From ZC4RG30 sp049841155 (lineage in GTDB: Bacteria > Pseudomonadota > Gammaproteobacteria > Steroidobacterales > Steroidobacteraceae): a stretch of DNA of 64,000 bases. The DNA is taken from contig JASGHI010000003.1 of the NCBI GenBank assembly GCA_049841155.1, forward strand, positions 248,001 to 312,000, read 5' to 3'. Below are positions 27,024 through 36,214 of the stretch, one piece after another (position 1 is the first letter of the stretch; every line of letters begins with the position of its first letter). A program made the position numbers and the translations under genes. The notes beneath the pieces are model-generated. The model searched no databases and was not told where the DNA came from. It was given only the letters and a program-made list of their open reading frames with translations.

Positions 27024-27275
27024 ATGACTAAAGACGAAATCTTTGCCCGCCTCAGCGCGATATTGCAGGAGAACTTCGGCACCGAACCGGAGAAGATCAC
27101 GCTGGCGGCGCGGCTCTACGAGGATCTGGACATCGACAGCATCGACGCGGTGGACATGATGGTGAAGCTGCGCTCTTTGACGCAGCAGAGGCTGCAGCCC
27201 GAGGCATTCCGCTCCGTCCGCACCATCGGTGACGTGGTGGATGTCGTGCACTTGCATTTCACGGAGAAGGTTTGA
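27024..27275 (+). CDS. Acyl carrier protein 2 of the APE cluster
   Basis: It has 83 residues. The phosphopantetheine site is Ser39 in DLDIDSIDAVDM. It differs clearly from the first ACP, which suggests separate tasks such as starter loading and elongation. The gap after ACP1 is 15 bases, and the stop overlaps the next TTG start (TTGA). Confidence 0.92.
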   Translation: MTKDEIFARLSAILQENFGTEPEKITLAARLYEDLDIDSIDAVDMMVKLRSLTQQRLQPEAFRSVRTIGDVVDVVHLHFTEKV

Positions 27276-27811
27276 GGTTGCGTTCCGTCCTGCTGGCCGC
27301 AGTGACGCTGTGCTATCCGGTTGCCGTCTATCTGCTGCTGAAAGAGCATGGGGTGCGGGCCCTGGTGCTTCCCCTGTGCGCGCTGGCGGTATTGCGGATG
27401 GCACTGCGGCGCGAGTGGCTGTGGGGAGTGCTGCTGCTGGTGATGGCGGCGGCAACGCTGCTGACGGATCGCAGTCTGCCCGCGAAGTTCTATCCGGTGG
27501 CCGTGAACCTGGGTCTGCTCGGAGTGTTCGGTCACAGCCTGCTGAAGCCTCCGAGTTTCGTGGAAAGGATTGCGCGCCTGCGGGAGCCTTTGCTCCCTGC
27601 CGCCGCCGTGGCGTATACCCGCCATGTGACCATGGTCTGGTGCGCGTTCTTCGTTTTCAACGCAGCGATTGCCGCATGGCTCGCCGTGTTCGGCAGCGAT
27701 GCAGCCTGGGCCCTGTACAGCGGCGGCATTGCCTATCTTTGTGCCGCGCTGCTGTTCGGCATCGAATTCCTGGCGCGGCAGTACCTGCGGCGGAAATGGA
27801 ACCATGACTGA
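27272..27811 (+). CDS. COG4648-type membrane protein of APE clusters
   Basis: It has 179 residues with about five hydrophobic segments. It carries FYPVAVNLGLLGVFGHSL and YTRHVTMVWCAFFVFNA, which match the COG4648 family regularly found between the ACP and ligase genes of APE clusters. The start is TTG at 27272 (or 27278), coupled to the ACP2 stop. The function is unknown; it may tether the synthesis complex to the membrane. Confidence 0.8.
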   Translation: MRLRSVLLAAVTLCYPVAVYLLLKEHGVRALVLPLCALAVLRMALRREWLWGVLLLVMAAATLLTDRSLPAKFYPVAVNLGLLGVFGHSLLKPPSFVERIARLREPLLPAAAVAYTRHVTMVWCAFFVFNAAIAAWLAVFGSDAAWALYSGGIAYLCAALLFGIEFLARQYLRRKWNHD

Positions 27812-29468
27812 GGTCAGGCTGCTGCGCGATATCTTTGACGCCGGACGCGACCGTTCGGTGATCGTTGCGTTCCACCGGGGCGAGCCGCGCACGCTCGGGG
27901 AGCTGGAGCGCAGTGTGCTGGCCTGGAAGGCTGCGTTCGCGCAGGCGCCGGGCACGCGCTATGTTCTCCATTCACTCGATGCACTGGAATTCGTGGCGGC
28001 GCTGTTCGGCGCCTGGCATGCAGGCAAATGCGTGCTGGTCCCTTCGGACTTGCAGGTGGCATCCATTGCGCAGTCAGGTATTGCGATAGACGGGTATGCC
28101 GGTGTGGAGGGAGGGCTGCGTCCCTCTGCGTCCGCACCCGGCACTTTGCCGCCGCTGGATGCGGAAGCAGCCATGCTGGAAGTGTTCACTTCGGGCAGTA
28201 CCGGGCAGCCGGTTGCCATTCCAAAGCACCTGCGGCAGCTGGAGCATGAAGTCGCCGCGCTTGCGGCAGTGCTCGACTGGGGGCCGCCGGCACGACGGGT
28301 ACTGGGAACCGTGTCCCACCAGCACATGTATGGCCTGATATTCCGCGTGCTGCTGCCGCTGGCGATGGACCGGCCTTTCGAAGCCCTCCGGCTGGCACAG
28401 GTACAGGATCTGTCGCTGTTCGATACGCCGGAAGGCTGCAATCTGGTCAGCAGCCCGGCCCAGCTGATACGCCTGCCGGAACCCGGTTCGCTGAGCTGCC
28501 GCGTCGGCTCGGTGCTTTCCGGCGGGGGAACGCTGGAGGACTCCGGTGCACGGTCGTGCCGGGATCTCTTCGGCGTAGATGTCACCGAAATGTACGGCAG
28601 CTCGGAGACCGGGGCGGTTGCGACGCGGCGCCGCGTTGCGGGAAAGACGGCTGCCTGGTTGCCGTTGCCGGGTGTGGAGTTCTGCGCGCCGGATGGCGTT
28701 CTGGAAATCCGCACGCGGCAATTGCCCACGGACGACTGGTTCCGCAGCGCTGACCGCGTGGTGATGGGCGGCGGCGGCTTCGAGCTCGCGGGCCGCGTGG
28801 ACCGCATCGTGAAGCTCGAGGCGAGGCGCATTTCGCTGGACGCCGTGGAGCAGGTGCTGCTCGCTTCCGGCCTGCTGCTGAAGGTGCGCGCCCTGGTTCT
28901 GGAAGGGTACCGGCAGATCCTCGCCATAGTCGCCATGCCCAATGCTTCCGGCTGGAAGCTGGCTGACGCAGGCAAGCGGCATCTGGTCGAGCGGCTTCGC
29001 GCTCATCTGCGCCGGTCCGCGCAGATCGAAGTGCTGCCCAGAAGCTGGAGGTTCGTCGATCCCTGGCCTGTAACCGCCGACGGAAAGACGCCGCAGGCGC
29101 TGCTGCTGGAACGGTTCGACCGCCGCAATCCGGAGTTCCGGGTGCTCGAGCACGATGCTGCGGTGTGCATCGCCGAGCTGTGGGTGTCGCCGACCGCGCC
29201 GTTCTTCGCGGGACACTTTCCCGGGCAGCCGGTTCTTGCCGGTGTTGTGCAGATCGACTGGCTGGTCTGGCTCAGCCGCTCTCTGCTCGGCATCGAAGCG
29301 GGGTTCGCCGGGCTCGAGGCTGCGAAATTCCGGCGCGTGATCCTGCCGGAAAGCCGGCTCAGGGTGACACTGCGCAATGATGCCGCGGGTCACCGGACCG
29401 CTTACGAGATCCGGCACGGCAGCCAGGTGTGTGCCACCGGGCGCATCCGCTGGGAGGCGCCGCAGTGA
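27804..29468 (+). CDS. Acyl-ACP ligase fused to a FabA/FabZ-type dehydratase
   Basis: It has 554 residues. The AMP-binding enzyme occupies about 1-440, with the P-loop-like FTSGSTGQP at 128-136, TEMYGSSETG at 261-270 and the catalytic-type Lys428 in TADGKTP. It should activate the aromatic starter and load it on ACP. A hot-dog domain fills about 445-554 with AGHFPGQPVLAGV, whose His471 is the usual dehydratase His. In E. coli these are two proteins (ApeH and ApeI); here they are one chain. It overlaps the previous gene by 8 bases and the next by GTGA. Confidence 0.88.
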   Translation: MTEVRLLRDIFDAGRDRSVIVAFHRGEPRTLGELERSVLAWKAAFAQAPGTRYVLHSLDALEFVAALFGAWHAGKCVLVPSDLQVASIAQSGIAIDGYAGVEGGLRPSASAPGTLPPLDAEAAMLEVFTSGSTGQPVAIPKHLRQLEHEVAALAAVLDWGPPARRVLGTVSHQHMYGLIFRVLLPLAMDRPFEALRLAQVQDLSLFDTPEGCNLVSSPAQLIRLPEPGSLSCRVGSVLSGGGTLEDSGARSCRDLFGVDVTEMYGSSETGAVATRRRVAGKTAAWLPLPGVEFCAPDGVLEIRTRQLPTDDWFRSADRVVMGGGGFELAGRVDRIVKLEARRISLDAVEQVLLASGLLLKVRALVLEGYRQILAIVAMPNASGWKLADAGKRHLVERLRAHLRRSAQIEVLPRSWRFVDPWPVTADGKTPQALLLERFDRRNPEFRVLEHDAAVCIAELWVSPTAPFFAGHFPGQPVLAGVVQIDWLVWLSRSLLGIEAGFAGLEAAKFRRVILPESRLRVTLRNDAAGHRTAYEIRHGSQVCATGRIRWEAPQ

Positions 29469-31141
29469 GACTGTGCGCCGTCGTGCCGGTGTACGGCCAT
29501 GTCCATACGGTCGGGGCAGTGCTCGATGCGCTGCTGGACAACGATATTCCCTGCATTGTCGTGGATGACGGCAATGGTGAAGAGGAGGCGCGGCAGCTTG
29601 CGGAAGTCGCGCGGCAGCGTCCGCGCGTGGAAGTCGTCCGCCTGGCGCGCAATGGCGGCAAAGGCGCCGCCATCCAGGCGGGTCTGCGGGCAGCAGGTGA
29701 GAGGGGATACAGCCACGCATTGCAAATCGATGCGGATGGGCAGCACGACATCCGGGACATTGGCAGATTTGCAGCGCTTGCGGCCGAACATCCCGCGGAC
29801 ATGATCTGCGGCGTACCGGTCTACGATGCGTCCGTTCCGCGCTCGCGGCTGTATGGCCGCTATCTCACCCATGTGTGGACGTGGATCAATACCCTGTCGT
29901 TCGATATCCGGGATTCGATGTGCGGCTTCCGGGTCTATCCGCTGCCGGCGACGCTCGAGCTCATGAGGCGTCACCGGCTTCCTGCACGCATGGATTTCGA
30001 CGTGGAGGTGCTCGTGCGCCTGCACTGGGCGGGCCTGGGCTTCAGGGCGGTGCCGACCCGGGTTGTGTATCCCGAAGGTGGCCTGTCCCATTTCCGCCTG
30101 TGGCGCGACAATGCGCGCATCAGCTGGATGCATACACGCCTGTTCTTCGGCATGCTGGTGCGTCTGCCGGTGTTGCTGTGGCGCAAGGCGGGAGGGCGTC
30201 CGCGGCAGGGCGGGCACTGGGCCTCGATCAGCGAGAACACCTGGGTCGGCGGCATCGGCTTCCTGTTGCTGGTGCACAGATGGCTTGGCCGCTGGCCGTT
30301 CCGTGTCGCCGTATTCCCGGTGGTTTTCGTGAACTGGTTGTTGCGGCCCGCGCTGCGCAGGGCGTCGATGGATTACTTGCGCAGGATCGAATCCCGCAGG
30401 CCCCAGGGCAGGAAGCCGACGCTGCTGCTGAGCCTCAGGCATGTGATGAACTTTGCGGAAACCGTGCTCGACAAACTGCTGGCTGCAGGCGGGCGCTTTC
30501 CCGTGGACCGGGTCAGCATGGAGGGGCGCGAGGAGCTGTACCTGGCGCTCGCCTCCGGCCGTGGCGCCGTCATCGTCACGGCGCACATGGGCTGCCTCGA
30601 GCTGTGCCAGCACATGGCCGAGGCGCGCGGCACGGTGGCCCTGAACATCCTGGTGCATACGCGCCATGCCGAGAAGTTCAATCGCATCCTGCGGCGATTG
30701 AATCCGCACACGCAGGCGAGGTTCGTGGAAGTGACGGATTTCGGGCCGGACCTGGCCATGCGCCTCGCGGACCGGATTGCCGCCGGAGAGTGCGTGATCA
30801 TTGCCGGCGACCGGGTTCCGGTGACCGGAGGCGCGATGTTGGCGATGCCTTTCCTTGGCCAGGAGGCTTGCTTCCCCGTCGGCCCTTATGTGCTGGCGGG
30901 CTTGTACGAGTGCCCGGTCTTCTTCCTGTGCTGCATCCGTGAAGGCGGGGGATACGTGATCCACTTTGACCGGCTGGCCGGGCAGGTGAGTCTGCCGCGG
31001 CAGGAGCGATCCGCGAAGCTTGCCGAGCATGTTGGCGCGTATGTGGGCGCCCTGGAGGCGATGCTGGTGCGTTCGCCGCTGGACTGGTTCAATTTCTTCG
31101 ACTTCTGGAGTCAGGGCCATGGCCACGCATCTCGAACATGA
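29465..31141 (+). CDS. Family-2 glycosyltransferase fused to a lauroyl-type acyltransferase
   Basis: It has 558 residues from a GTG overlapping the previous stop. The GT2 domain covers about 1-235, with VVPVYG at the start, VVDDGN at 32-37 and DADGQHD at 89-95. A LpxL/HtrB-type acyltransferase domain covers about 250-550; VTAHMGCLEL carries His374 of the HxxxxE/D-type catalytic pair. The fusion probably builds the lipid anchor of the polyene. Both activities are known in APE clusters. It overlaps the thioesterase gene by 23 bases. Confidence 0.85.
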   Translation: MRLCAVVPVYGHVHTVGAVLDALLDNDIPCIVVDDGNGEEEARQLAEVARQRPRVEVVRLARNGGKGAAIQAGLRAAGERGYSHALQIDADGQHDIRDIGRFAALAAEHPADMICGVPVYDASVPRSRLYGRYLTHVWTWINTLSFDIRDSMCGFRVYPLPATLELMRRHRLPARMDFDVEVLVRLHWAGLGFRAVPTRVVYPEGGLSHFRLWRDNARISWMHTRLFFGMLVRLPVLLWRKAGGRPRQGGHWASISENTWVGGIGFLLLVHRWLGRWPFRVAVFPVVFVNWLLRPALRRASMDYLRRIESRRPQGRKPTLLLSLRHVMNFAETVLDKLLAAGGRFPVDRVSMEGREELYLALASGRGAVIVTAHMGCLELCQHMAEARGTVALNILVHTRHAEKFNRILRRLNPHTQARFVEVTDFGPDLAMRLADRIAAGECVIIAGDRVPVTGGAMLAMPFLGQEACFPVGPYVLAGLYECPVFFLCCIREGGGYVIHFDRLAGQVSLPRQERSAKLAEHVGAYVGALEAMLVRSPLDWFNFFDFWSQGHGHASRT

Positions 31142-31538
31142 AATCGAACTGGAACCGACTTTCTACGAGATCGATCCCATGGATGTGGTCTGGCATGGCC
31201 ACTATGCGAAGTTCATGGAGCGGGTGCGCGCGGCATTGATGAACCGGCTCAACTTCGGATACCGGGAGATGAAGGAATCCGGCTATGCCTTCCCCATCAT
31301 CGAGCTGTTCATCCGCTACGCGCAGCCGCTGCGCCTGGGTCAGAGGGTGAGGATTTCCGCCCGGGTGGTGGAGTGGGAGAGCCGTCTGCGCATCAACTAT
31401 GAAATCCGCGATGCCGTGTCCGGGCGCAGATTGACCCGGGCCCATACGGTCCAGGTCGCCGTGGACACCCGCACCGGAGCGATGCAGTACGTCTGTCCCC
31501 GGGTATTGTGGGAGAGGATGGGAGTGCTGCCTCCATGA
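31119..31538 (+). CDS. Hot-dog acyl thioesterase (4HBT/YbgC type)
   Basis: It has 139 residues. The N-terminal FYEIDPMDVVWHGHYAKFMER segment carries the catalytic Asp (Asp19 by alignment to YbgC) and the conserved His-Tyr. It is the equivalent of ApeK, which releases acyl chains from ACP or clears stalled products. The start ATG lies inside the end of the glycosyltransferase gene, and the stop overlaps the next ATG. Confidence 0.85.
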   Translation: MATHLEHEIELEPTFYEIDPMDVVWHGHYAKFMERVRAALMNRLNFGYREMKESGYAFPIIELFIRYAQPLRLGQRVRISARVVEWESRLRINYEIRDAVSGRRLTRAHTVQVAVDTRTGAMQYVCPRVLWERMGVLPP

Positions 31539-32143
31539 GAAAGCTGCTTTGTCTGCTGCTGGTGGCCGCGGGTGCAGCCGGCGCCGCCTCGGACCCGCCG
31601 GCCTCCGAGCTGGTGCGCCGCCTGCACGAGCCGGCGGTATTGCGCGGCAGTTTCGTGCAGAGCCGGCAGATAGCCGGCTTCAAGCGGCCGGTGGAGTCTT
31701 CGGGCCAGTTCGTGGTTGCGCGGGGTACGGGGCTTCTGTGGCGCACCACGCGCCCCTTCGAGAGCCTGCTGTCGGTGAACCGCGAGCGCCTGCGCATCAG
31801 CAACGGGGCGGGACAGCCGGAGATGACGCTGGATGCAAGGCGCGAGCCCATGCTGCGCACCATCAGCAGCCTGCTGCAAAGCGTGGTGGTGGCCGACATC
31901 GATGCATTGCAGGCGCAGTTCGAGATGCAGATAAAGCTCATCGGCCAGACGGACTGGACACTGTCCCTGCGGCCCAGGGAGGCGCAGCTCAAAGACCGCT
32001 TCCCGGCGATCGAGCTCTCCGGCGGCGCCCATGTTGAATCCGTGGTGCTGCGGGAGCAGAGCGGCGATGTCACGACTATCCGTTTCTCCGGTCAGGCCGA
32101 GGGCGCTGCGCTGACCGGCGCGGAGGCAGCGCAGCTTCAGTGA
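31535..32143 (+). CDS. LolA-like periplasmic lipid carrier of the APE cluster
   Basis: It has 202 residues. A signal peptide covers about 1-18 (LLCLLLVAAGAAGAA). The mature domain with LRGSFVQSRQIAGF and GLLWRTTRPFE follows the LolA pattern. It probably carries the lipidated polyene across the periplasm. APE clusters usually hold such a gene next to the MMPL exporter, as here. Confidence 0.85.
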   Translation: MRKLLCLLLVAAGAAGAASDPPASELVRRLHEPAVLRGSFVQSRQIAGFKRPVESSGQFVVARGTGLLWRTTRPFESLLSVNRERLRISNGAGQPEMTLDARREPMLRTISSLLQSVVVADIDALQAQFEMQIKLIGQTDWTLSLRPREAQLKDRFPAIELSGGAHVESVVLREQSGDVTTIRFSGQAEGAALTGAEAAQLQ

Positions 32144-34452
32144 GCGAGGTCGCGCAGAATCGCTACCGCCTGCTGGCATTGGCGTGGCTTGCTGCCGTCG
32201 CGGCGCTGGCCGTGCACCAGTACCGCCTGTGGCGGGCACCGGATTTCGTCACCGATGTGGCGCAGCTGCTGCCGCACCAGGCCGACCCGGTGCTGGAGCA
32301 GGCCACGGCGCAGCTGCTGTCGGTCGCAGCAACACAATGGGTCGTGCTAGTGGGAGCCAGGGACTGGGAGACCAGCAGGCAGGCGGCCGGGACGGTGCTG
32401 TCGGTCATCGACCCGCAGCGGCGCAAGTTGCAGGGCGCTGCGCAAGGCGCGGCGCTGCCGGCAGCGCTGATGACGCAGATCGCGCAGGCGCGCGGGGCGT
32501 TGACTACCCGCGAGTCGCGCCAGTGGCTGCGGTCGGCCTCGGATGAGGACATTGCCCGCAGGGCCCTGCAGAATCTGCTGCAACCTGTCGGCGACGGGTT
32601 TTCCAGCTGGCGCGACGATCCTCTGGGACTGCTGGGCGATTGGGTGCGCGAGCGCGCCCAGTGGAGCAGGCTGCGGCCCCGTGACGGCTGGCTGTGGGTC
32701 GAAGACGCGGACATCCAGTGGGTGGCGTTGCCGTTCACGGAGGCCGGATCGGGATTCTCGACGTGGAACGCCGGCACCAACAGCAAGCTGCTGGCCGAGG
32801 CGCGTGCAAAGGTGCAGGAGCAGGACCCCGGTGTCCGCGTGCTGGCCGCAGGGACCACACTGTTCGCCGAGGCGGCAGCGGACCGCGCCACCTTCGAGAT
32901 GTCGGTCATCGGTACGGGTTCGCTGCTGGCGGTCGTGCTGCTGACCTTCGTGACCTTCGGTTCGCTGCGCCCCATATTGCTGGTGACCCTGTCCCTCACC
33001 ATCGGCTGCGCAGCCGCTCTCAGCGTGACCGACCTGGTGTTTGGCCGCGTGCACCTGCTGACAACGGTGTTCGGCGCCAGCCTGATCGGCGTGGCCGAGG
33101 ACTATGGCATCCACTACTTCGCAGCCCGGCAGGGAACGCCCGTCGATCAGCGCTGGGAGCAGCTGCGGCGGATAGCGCCCGGACTATGGCTGGCGCTGGC
33201 TACCAGCGGCATCGCGTATCTGGCGCTGGGTCTGGCGCCGTTTCCGGGGTTGCGGCAGATCGCGGTGTTTTCTTGTGTCGGGCTGCTGGCTGCATTCCTC
33301 ACGGTGCTGTGTTGGTTTCCGTGGCTGGACCGCAAGCCGCTGCGGGCCACGCGCTTTGCCGTGGCTTTTGCGCGCAGCCTAGATGGCTGGCCGCGCTGGC
33401 CTGCCGGGCTGAAAGGCTGGCTGCTGGGACTGTTGGGGATCGCCGTGATGCTGCCGGGAGTGCTGCGGCTGCATACTGTTGATGATCTTCGCCTGTTGCA
33501 GAACGCGCCGCCGGACCTGCTCGCAGAGCAGCTGGAGGCCGGCCGCATCCTCGGGCTGGCGAGCCCGGCGCAGTTCTTCCTCGTGAGCGGCGGCAGTGAG
33601 GAGGCCTTGCTGCAAGATGAGGAAGCATTGACTGCGCGCCTGGCGGATCTGGTCCGCAGCGGCCGAATCTTGGGGTACCAGGCACTGTCCGACTGGGTGC
33701 CTTCGCAGCAGGTACAGCGCGAGTCCGCGGCGCTGGCATCGCGCGCGGATGAAGAGGCGTGGCGGGCCATGATGGCGGCCACCGGCGAACGGCTGCAGAT
33801 CGCGCCGAAGACGCCGCGATATCTGACCGTCGGGGAATTCCAGCATGCGTCAGGGGGAAGGATTCCCATCCCCACGTGGCGTGATCCGGCCGGGCAGTAC
33901 CACAGCCTGGTCATGCTGCAGGGCGTGAGCCGTGATTCCCTTGCCGATCTCGGCCGCGCGGCGGCCGGTGTGGCTGGAGTCAGGTGGATCGACAACACCG
34001 CGAGGTATTCGGGGATTCTGGCGCGCTACCGCGTCCGGTTGAGCGGACTGCTTCTGGTCGGCGTGCTGGCGGTGATGTTGCTGATGCACTGGCGTTATCG
34101 CGCCAGGGCATGGCGCGCCTACCTGCCGACGCTGTTCGGCGGCGTGGTGACGCTGGCCTTCTTCGGATGGGCAGGAATCCCCGTGCAACTCTTTGTCGTG
34201 CTGTCGCTGATCCTGCTGCTGGGCATGGGCATCGACTACGGTATCTTCATGCTGGAGCATCCAGGCGAGCGCGCTGTCTGGCTCGCGGTGGCCATCGCCG
34301 GGGTCAGCACGCTGCTGTCGTTCGGCCTGCTGGCGCTTTCCACCACACCGGCGCTGCGTGCATTCGGCCTGGGCATGCTCGTTGGCGAGACGGCCATATG
34401 GCTGCTCACTCCCGTTTTCAGGCCTGATCATTCAGCGGAACCGGTTCACTGA
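32140..34452 (+). CDS. MMPL/RND-family exporter of the APE cluster
   Basis: It has 770 residues from a GTG overlapping the previous stop. One N-terminal helix, a large periplasmic loop and a block of five helices (about 255-420) are repeated in the second half (about 630-770), giving the 12-helix RND plan. Segments VAEDYGIHYFAAR and GMGIDYGIFMLEH are the paired MMPL motifs with acidic residues. It should move the aryl polyene lipid out of the inner membrane, handing it to the LolA-like carrier. Confidence 0.9.
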   Translation: MSEVAQNRYRLLALAWLAAVAALAVHQYRLWRAPDFVTDVAQLLPHQADPVLEQATAQLLSVAATQWVVLVGARDWETSRQAAGTVLSVIDPQRRKLQGAAQGAALPAALMTQIAQARGALTTRESRQWLRSASDEDIARRALQNLLQPVGDGFSSWRDDPLGLLGDWVRERAQWSRLRPRDGWLWVEDADIQWVALPFTEAGSGFSTWNAGTNSKLLAEARAKVQEQDPGVRVLAAGTTLFAEAAADRATFEMSVIGTGSLLAVVLLTFVTFGSLRPILLVTLSLTIGCAAALSVTDLVFGRVHLLTTVFGASLIGVAEDYGIHYFAARQGTPVDQRWEQLRRIAPGLWLALATSGIAYLALGLAPFPGLRQIAVFSCVGLLAAFLTVLCWFPWLDRKPLRATRFAVAFARSLDGWPRWPAGLKGWLLGLLGIAVMLPGVLRLHTVDDLRLLQNAPPDLLAEQLEAGRILGLASPAQFFLVSGGSEEALLQDEEALTARLADLVRSGRILGYQALSDWVPSQQVQRESAALASRADEEAWRAMMAATGERLQIAPKTPRYLTVGEFQHASGGRIPIPTWRDPAGQYHSLVMLQGVSRDSLADLGRAAAGVAGVRWIDNTARYSGILARYRVRLSGLLLVGVLAVMLLMHWRYRARAWRAYLPTLFGGVVTLAFFGWAGIPVQLFVVLSLILLLGMGIDYGIFMLEHPGERAVWLAVAIAGVSTLLSFGLLALSTTPALRAFGLGMLVGETAIWLLTPVFRPDHSAEPVH

Positions 34453-35681
34453 TGAGAACAGAAGAAGTCGACGTACTGGTGATCGGCGCAGGTCCCGCAG
34501 GGTCGGTCGCGGCAGGCATGCTGGTGAAGCAGCAGCGCAGTGTGCTGGTGGTGGAAAGGCAGGTATTTCCGAGATTCTCCATCGGCGAAAGCCTGCTGCC
34601 GCAGAGCATGCAGTACCTGGAAGAGGCGGGGATGCTGCGCGCCGTCGTCGAGGCGGGCTTCCAGTACAAGAACGGCGCGAGCTTCGTGCGCGGCGATGCG
34701 ACCGAGGTCTTCGATTTCCGCGAGAAATTCACGCCAGGATGGGGAACGACCTATCAGGTGCAGCGCGCGGATTTCGACCACATCCTGGCGCGGACTGCTG
34801 AGGCCGCGGGCGCGCAGTTACGTTACCGGCAGGAAGTCGTGGCCGCCGATTTTTCGGGTGCGCGGCCGCGCGTGACCATACGCCCGGAGGGCGGCGAGGT
34901 CTACCAGGTGCAGTGCCGTCAGGTTCTCGATGCCAGCGGCTTTGGCCGCGTACTGTCGAAGCTGCTGGATCTGGAAACGCCGTCGGCATTCCCGCTGCGC
35001 ACGGCCGTGTTCACGCATGTCGCGGACCACATTCCGCCGGGTACATTCGACCGGAACAAGATCCGCATCGGCGTGCATCCCGAGCGTGTCGATGTCTGGT
35101 ACTGGACGATTCCGTTTTCCAATGGCCGCAGTTCGCTCGGTGTCGTGGCGGAGCAGGCATTTCTGGACCAGTACAGCGGCTCCGACATGGATGTCCTGCG
35201 GCAACTGGTCGCCGAGGATCCGGCCCTGACCGGCCTGCTGGCGCGGGCGCAGTGGGATACTCCCGCCCGCCGCATCGCCGGATATGCCGCCAATGTCAGA
35301 TCGCTCTGGGGAAAGGGCTATGCCCTGCTCGGCAATGCGGGAGAGTTTCTCGACCCGGTGTTTTCCTCCGGAGTCACCATAGCGGTGAAGTCTGCCTCGC
35401 TGGCGGCCGAGACAATCCGGCGCGAATGGGCCGGAGAAGCGGTGGACTGGGAGACGGACTACGCCCAGCCGCTCAAGCGGGGAGTGGATACGTTCCGTGT
35501 CTTCGTGGAGTCATGGTATGCCGGCGGATTCCAGAAGGTCCTGTTCCACCCGAACAAATCGGACACGGTACGCAACATGATCTGCTCCATTCTCGCGGGC
35601 TACGCCTGGGATCAGAAGAATCCCTATGTGGCGCAGCCCGGGAGCCGCCTTGGGGCACTGGAGAGACTGTGCGGCGGTTGA
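34452..35681 (+). CDS. Flavin-dependent halogenase-like oxidoreductase
   Basis: It has 409 residues. The FAD motif GAGPAG is at 12-17. GESLLP at 45-50 is the variant-B halogenase form of the GExxxP segment. Lys73 in GFQYKNGASF sits where the catalytic Lys of such halogenases lies. WYWTIP at 216-221 is an exact WxWxIP motif, which blocks monooxygenation in halogenases. Known xanthomonadins are brominated aryl polyenes, so ring halogenation is a reasonable role. Related FAD enzymes without halogenase activity (geranylgeranyl-reductase-like) share the fold, so activity is unproven. It overlaps the MMPL stop by one base. Confidence 0.75.
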   Translation: MRTEEVDVLVIGAGPAGSVAAGMLVKQQRSVLVVERQVFPRFSIGESLLPQSMQYLEEAGMLRAVVEAGFQYKNGASFVRGDATEVFDFREKFTPGWGTTYQVQRADFDHILARTAEAAGAQLRYRQEVVAADFSGARPRVTIRPEGGEVYQVQCRQVLDASGFGRVLSKLLDLETPSAFPLRTAVFTHVADHIPPGTFDRNKIRIGVHPERVDVWYWTIPFSNGRSSLGVVAEQAFLDQYSGSDMDVLRQLVAEDPALTGLLARAQWDTPARRIAGYAANVRSLWGKGYALLGNAGEFLDPVFSSGVTIAVKSASLAAETIRREWAGEAVDWETDYAQPLKRGVDTFRVFVESWYAGGFQKVLFHPNKSDTVRNMICSILAGYAWDQKNPYVAQPGSRLGALERLCGG

Positions 35682-36214
35682 TCCTGCTGTGTTGCGGGCT
35701 CGCGGTGAACTTCGCGGGTTGCGCCACCATGACGGCGCGCCGTGAGTTCAACGCGCTGCCTCTGCTACCGCCCGCGGCGCTGGGGCTCGAGACAAACCGC
35801 ATGCAGAGGCTGACCATAGGGCGTATCGGCGGCGAGTCGGCGATCACGCTGGACGCGGTGGTTGAAGTCGATCCGGATGAACTGCGTGTGGCCGGGATCC
35901 TGCTGGGCCGGCGCGTGCTGCTGCTCACCTGGGATGGAGAGCATCTCACCGAGTCGCGCGATCCGCTCGTGCCGGCGTCCCTGAACGGGCGCGCGGTATT
36001 GCGCGACCTGCAGCTCGTCTACTGGCCGGCCGAGGCCATCCGCGCGCGGCTGCCACAGGGCTGCCGCCTGGAAGACAGCGCCGCGATCCGGCATGTCCTG
36101 TGCGGCAGCACCCTCGTGCTGGATGTGCAGCGCAGCGATGCGCAGCCGCTGGGTGCGGCCCGCCTGCAGAATCATCTGGGGCATTACATGATCTCCATCG
36201 AGTCCGCGCCATGA
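35669..36214 (+). CDS. DUF3261 lipoprotein of the APE cluster
   Basis: It has 181 residues from GTG 35669, overlapping the halogenase by 13 bases; TTG 35678 is a shorter alternative. A lipoprotein signal ends at FAGC (Cys at about 19). The beta-rich body with QRLTIGRIGGE and LLTWDGEHL fits DUF3261, a lipoprotein family common in APE clusters. It probably receives the polyene lipid at the outer membrane. Two further Cys near the C-terminus (GCRLED, VLCGS) may pair. Confidence 0.75.
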   Translation: MRRLILLCCGLAVNFAGCATMTARREFNALPLLPPAALGLETNRMQRLTIGRIGGESAITLDAVVEVDPDELRVAGILLGRRVLLLTWDGEHLTESRDPLVPASLNGRAVLRDLQLVYWPAEAIRARLPQGCRLEDSAAIRHVLCGSTLVLDVQRSDAQPLGAARLQNHLGHYMISIESAP

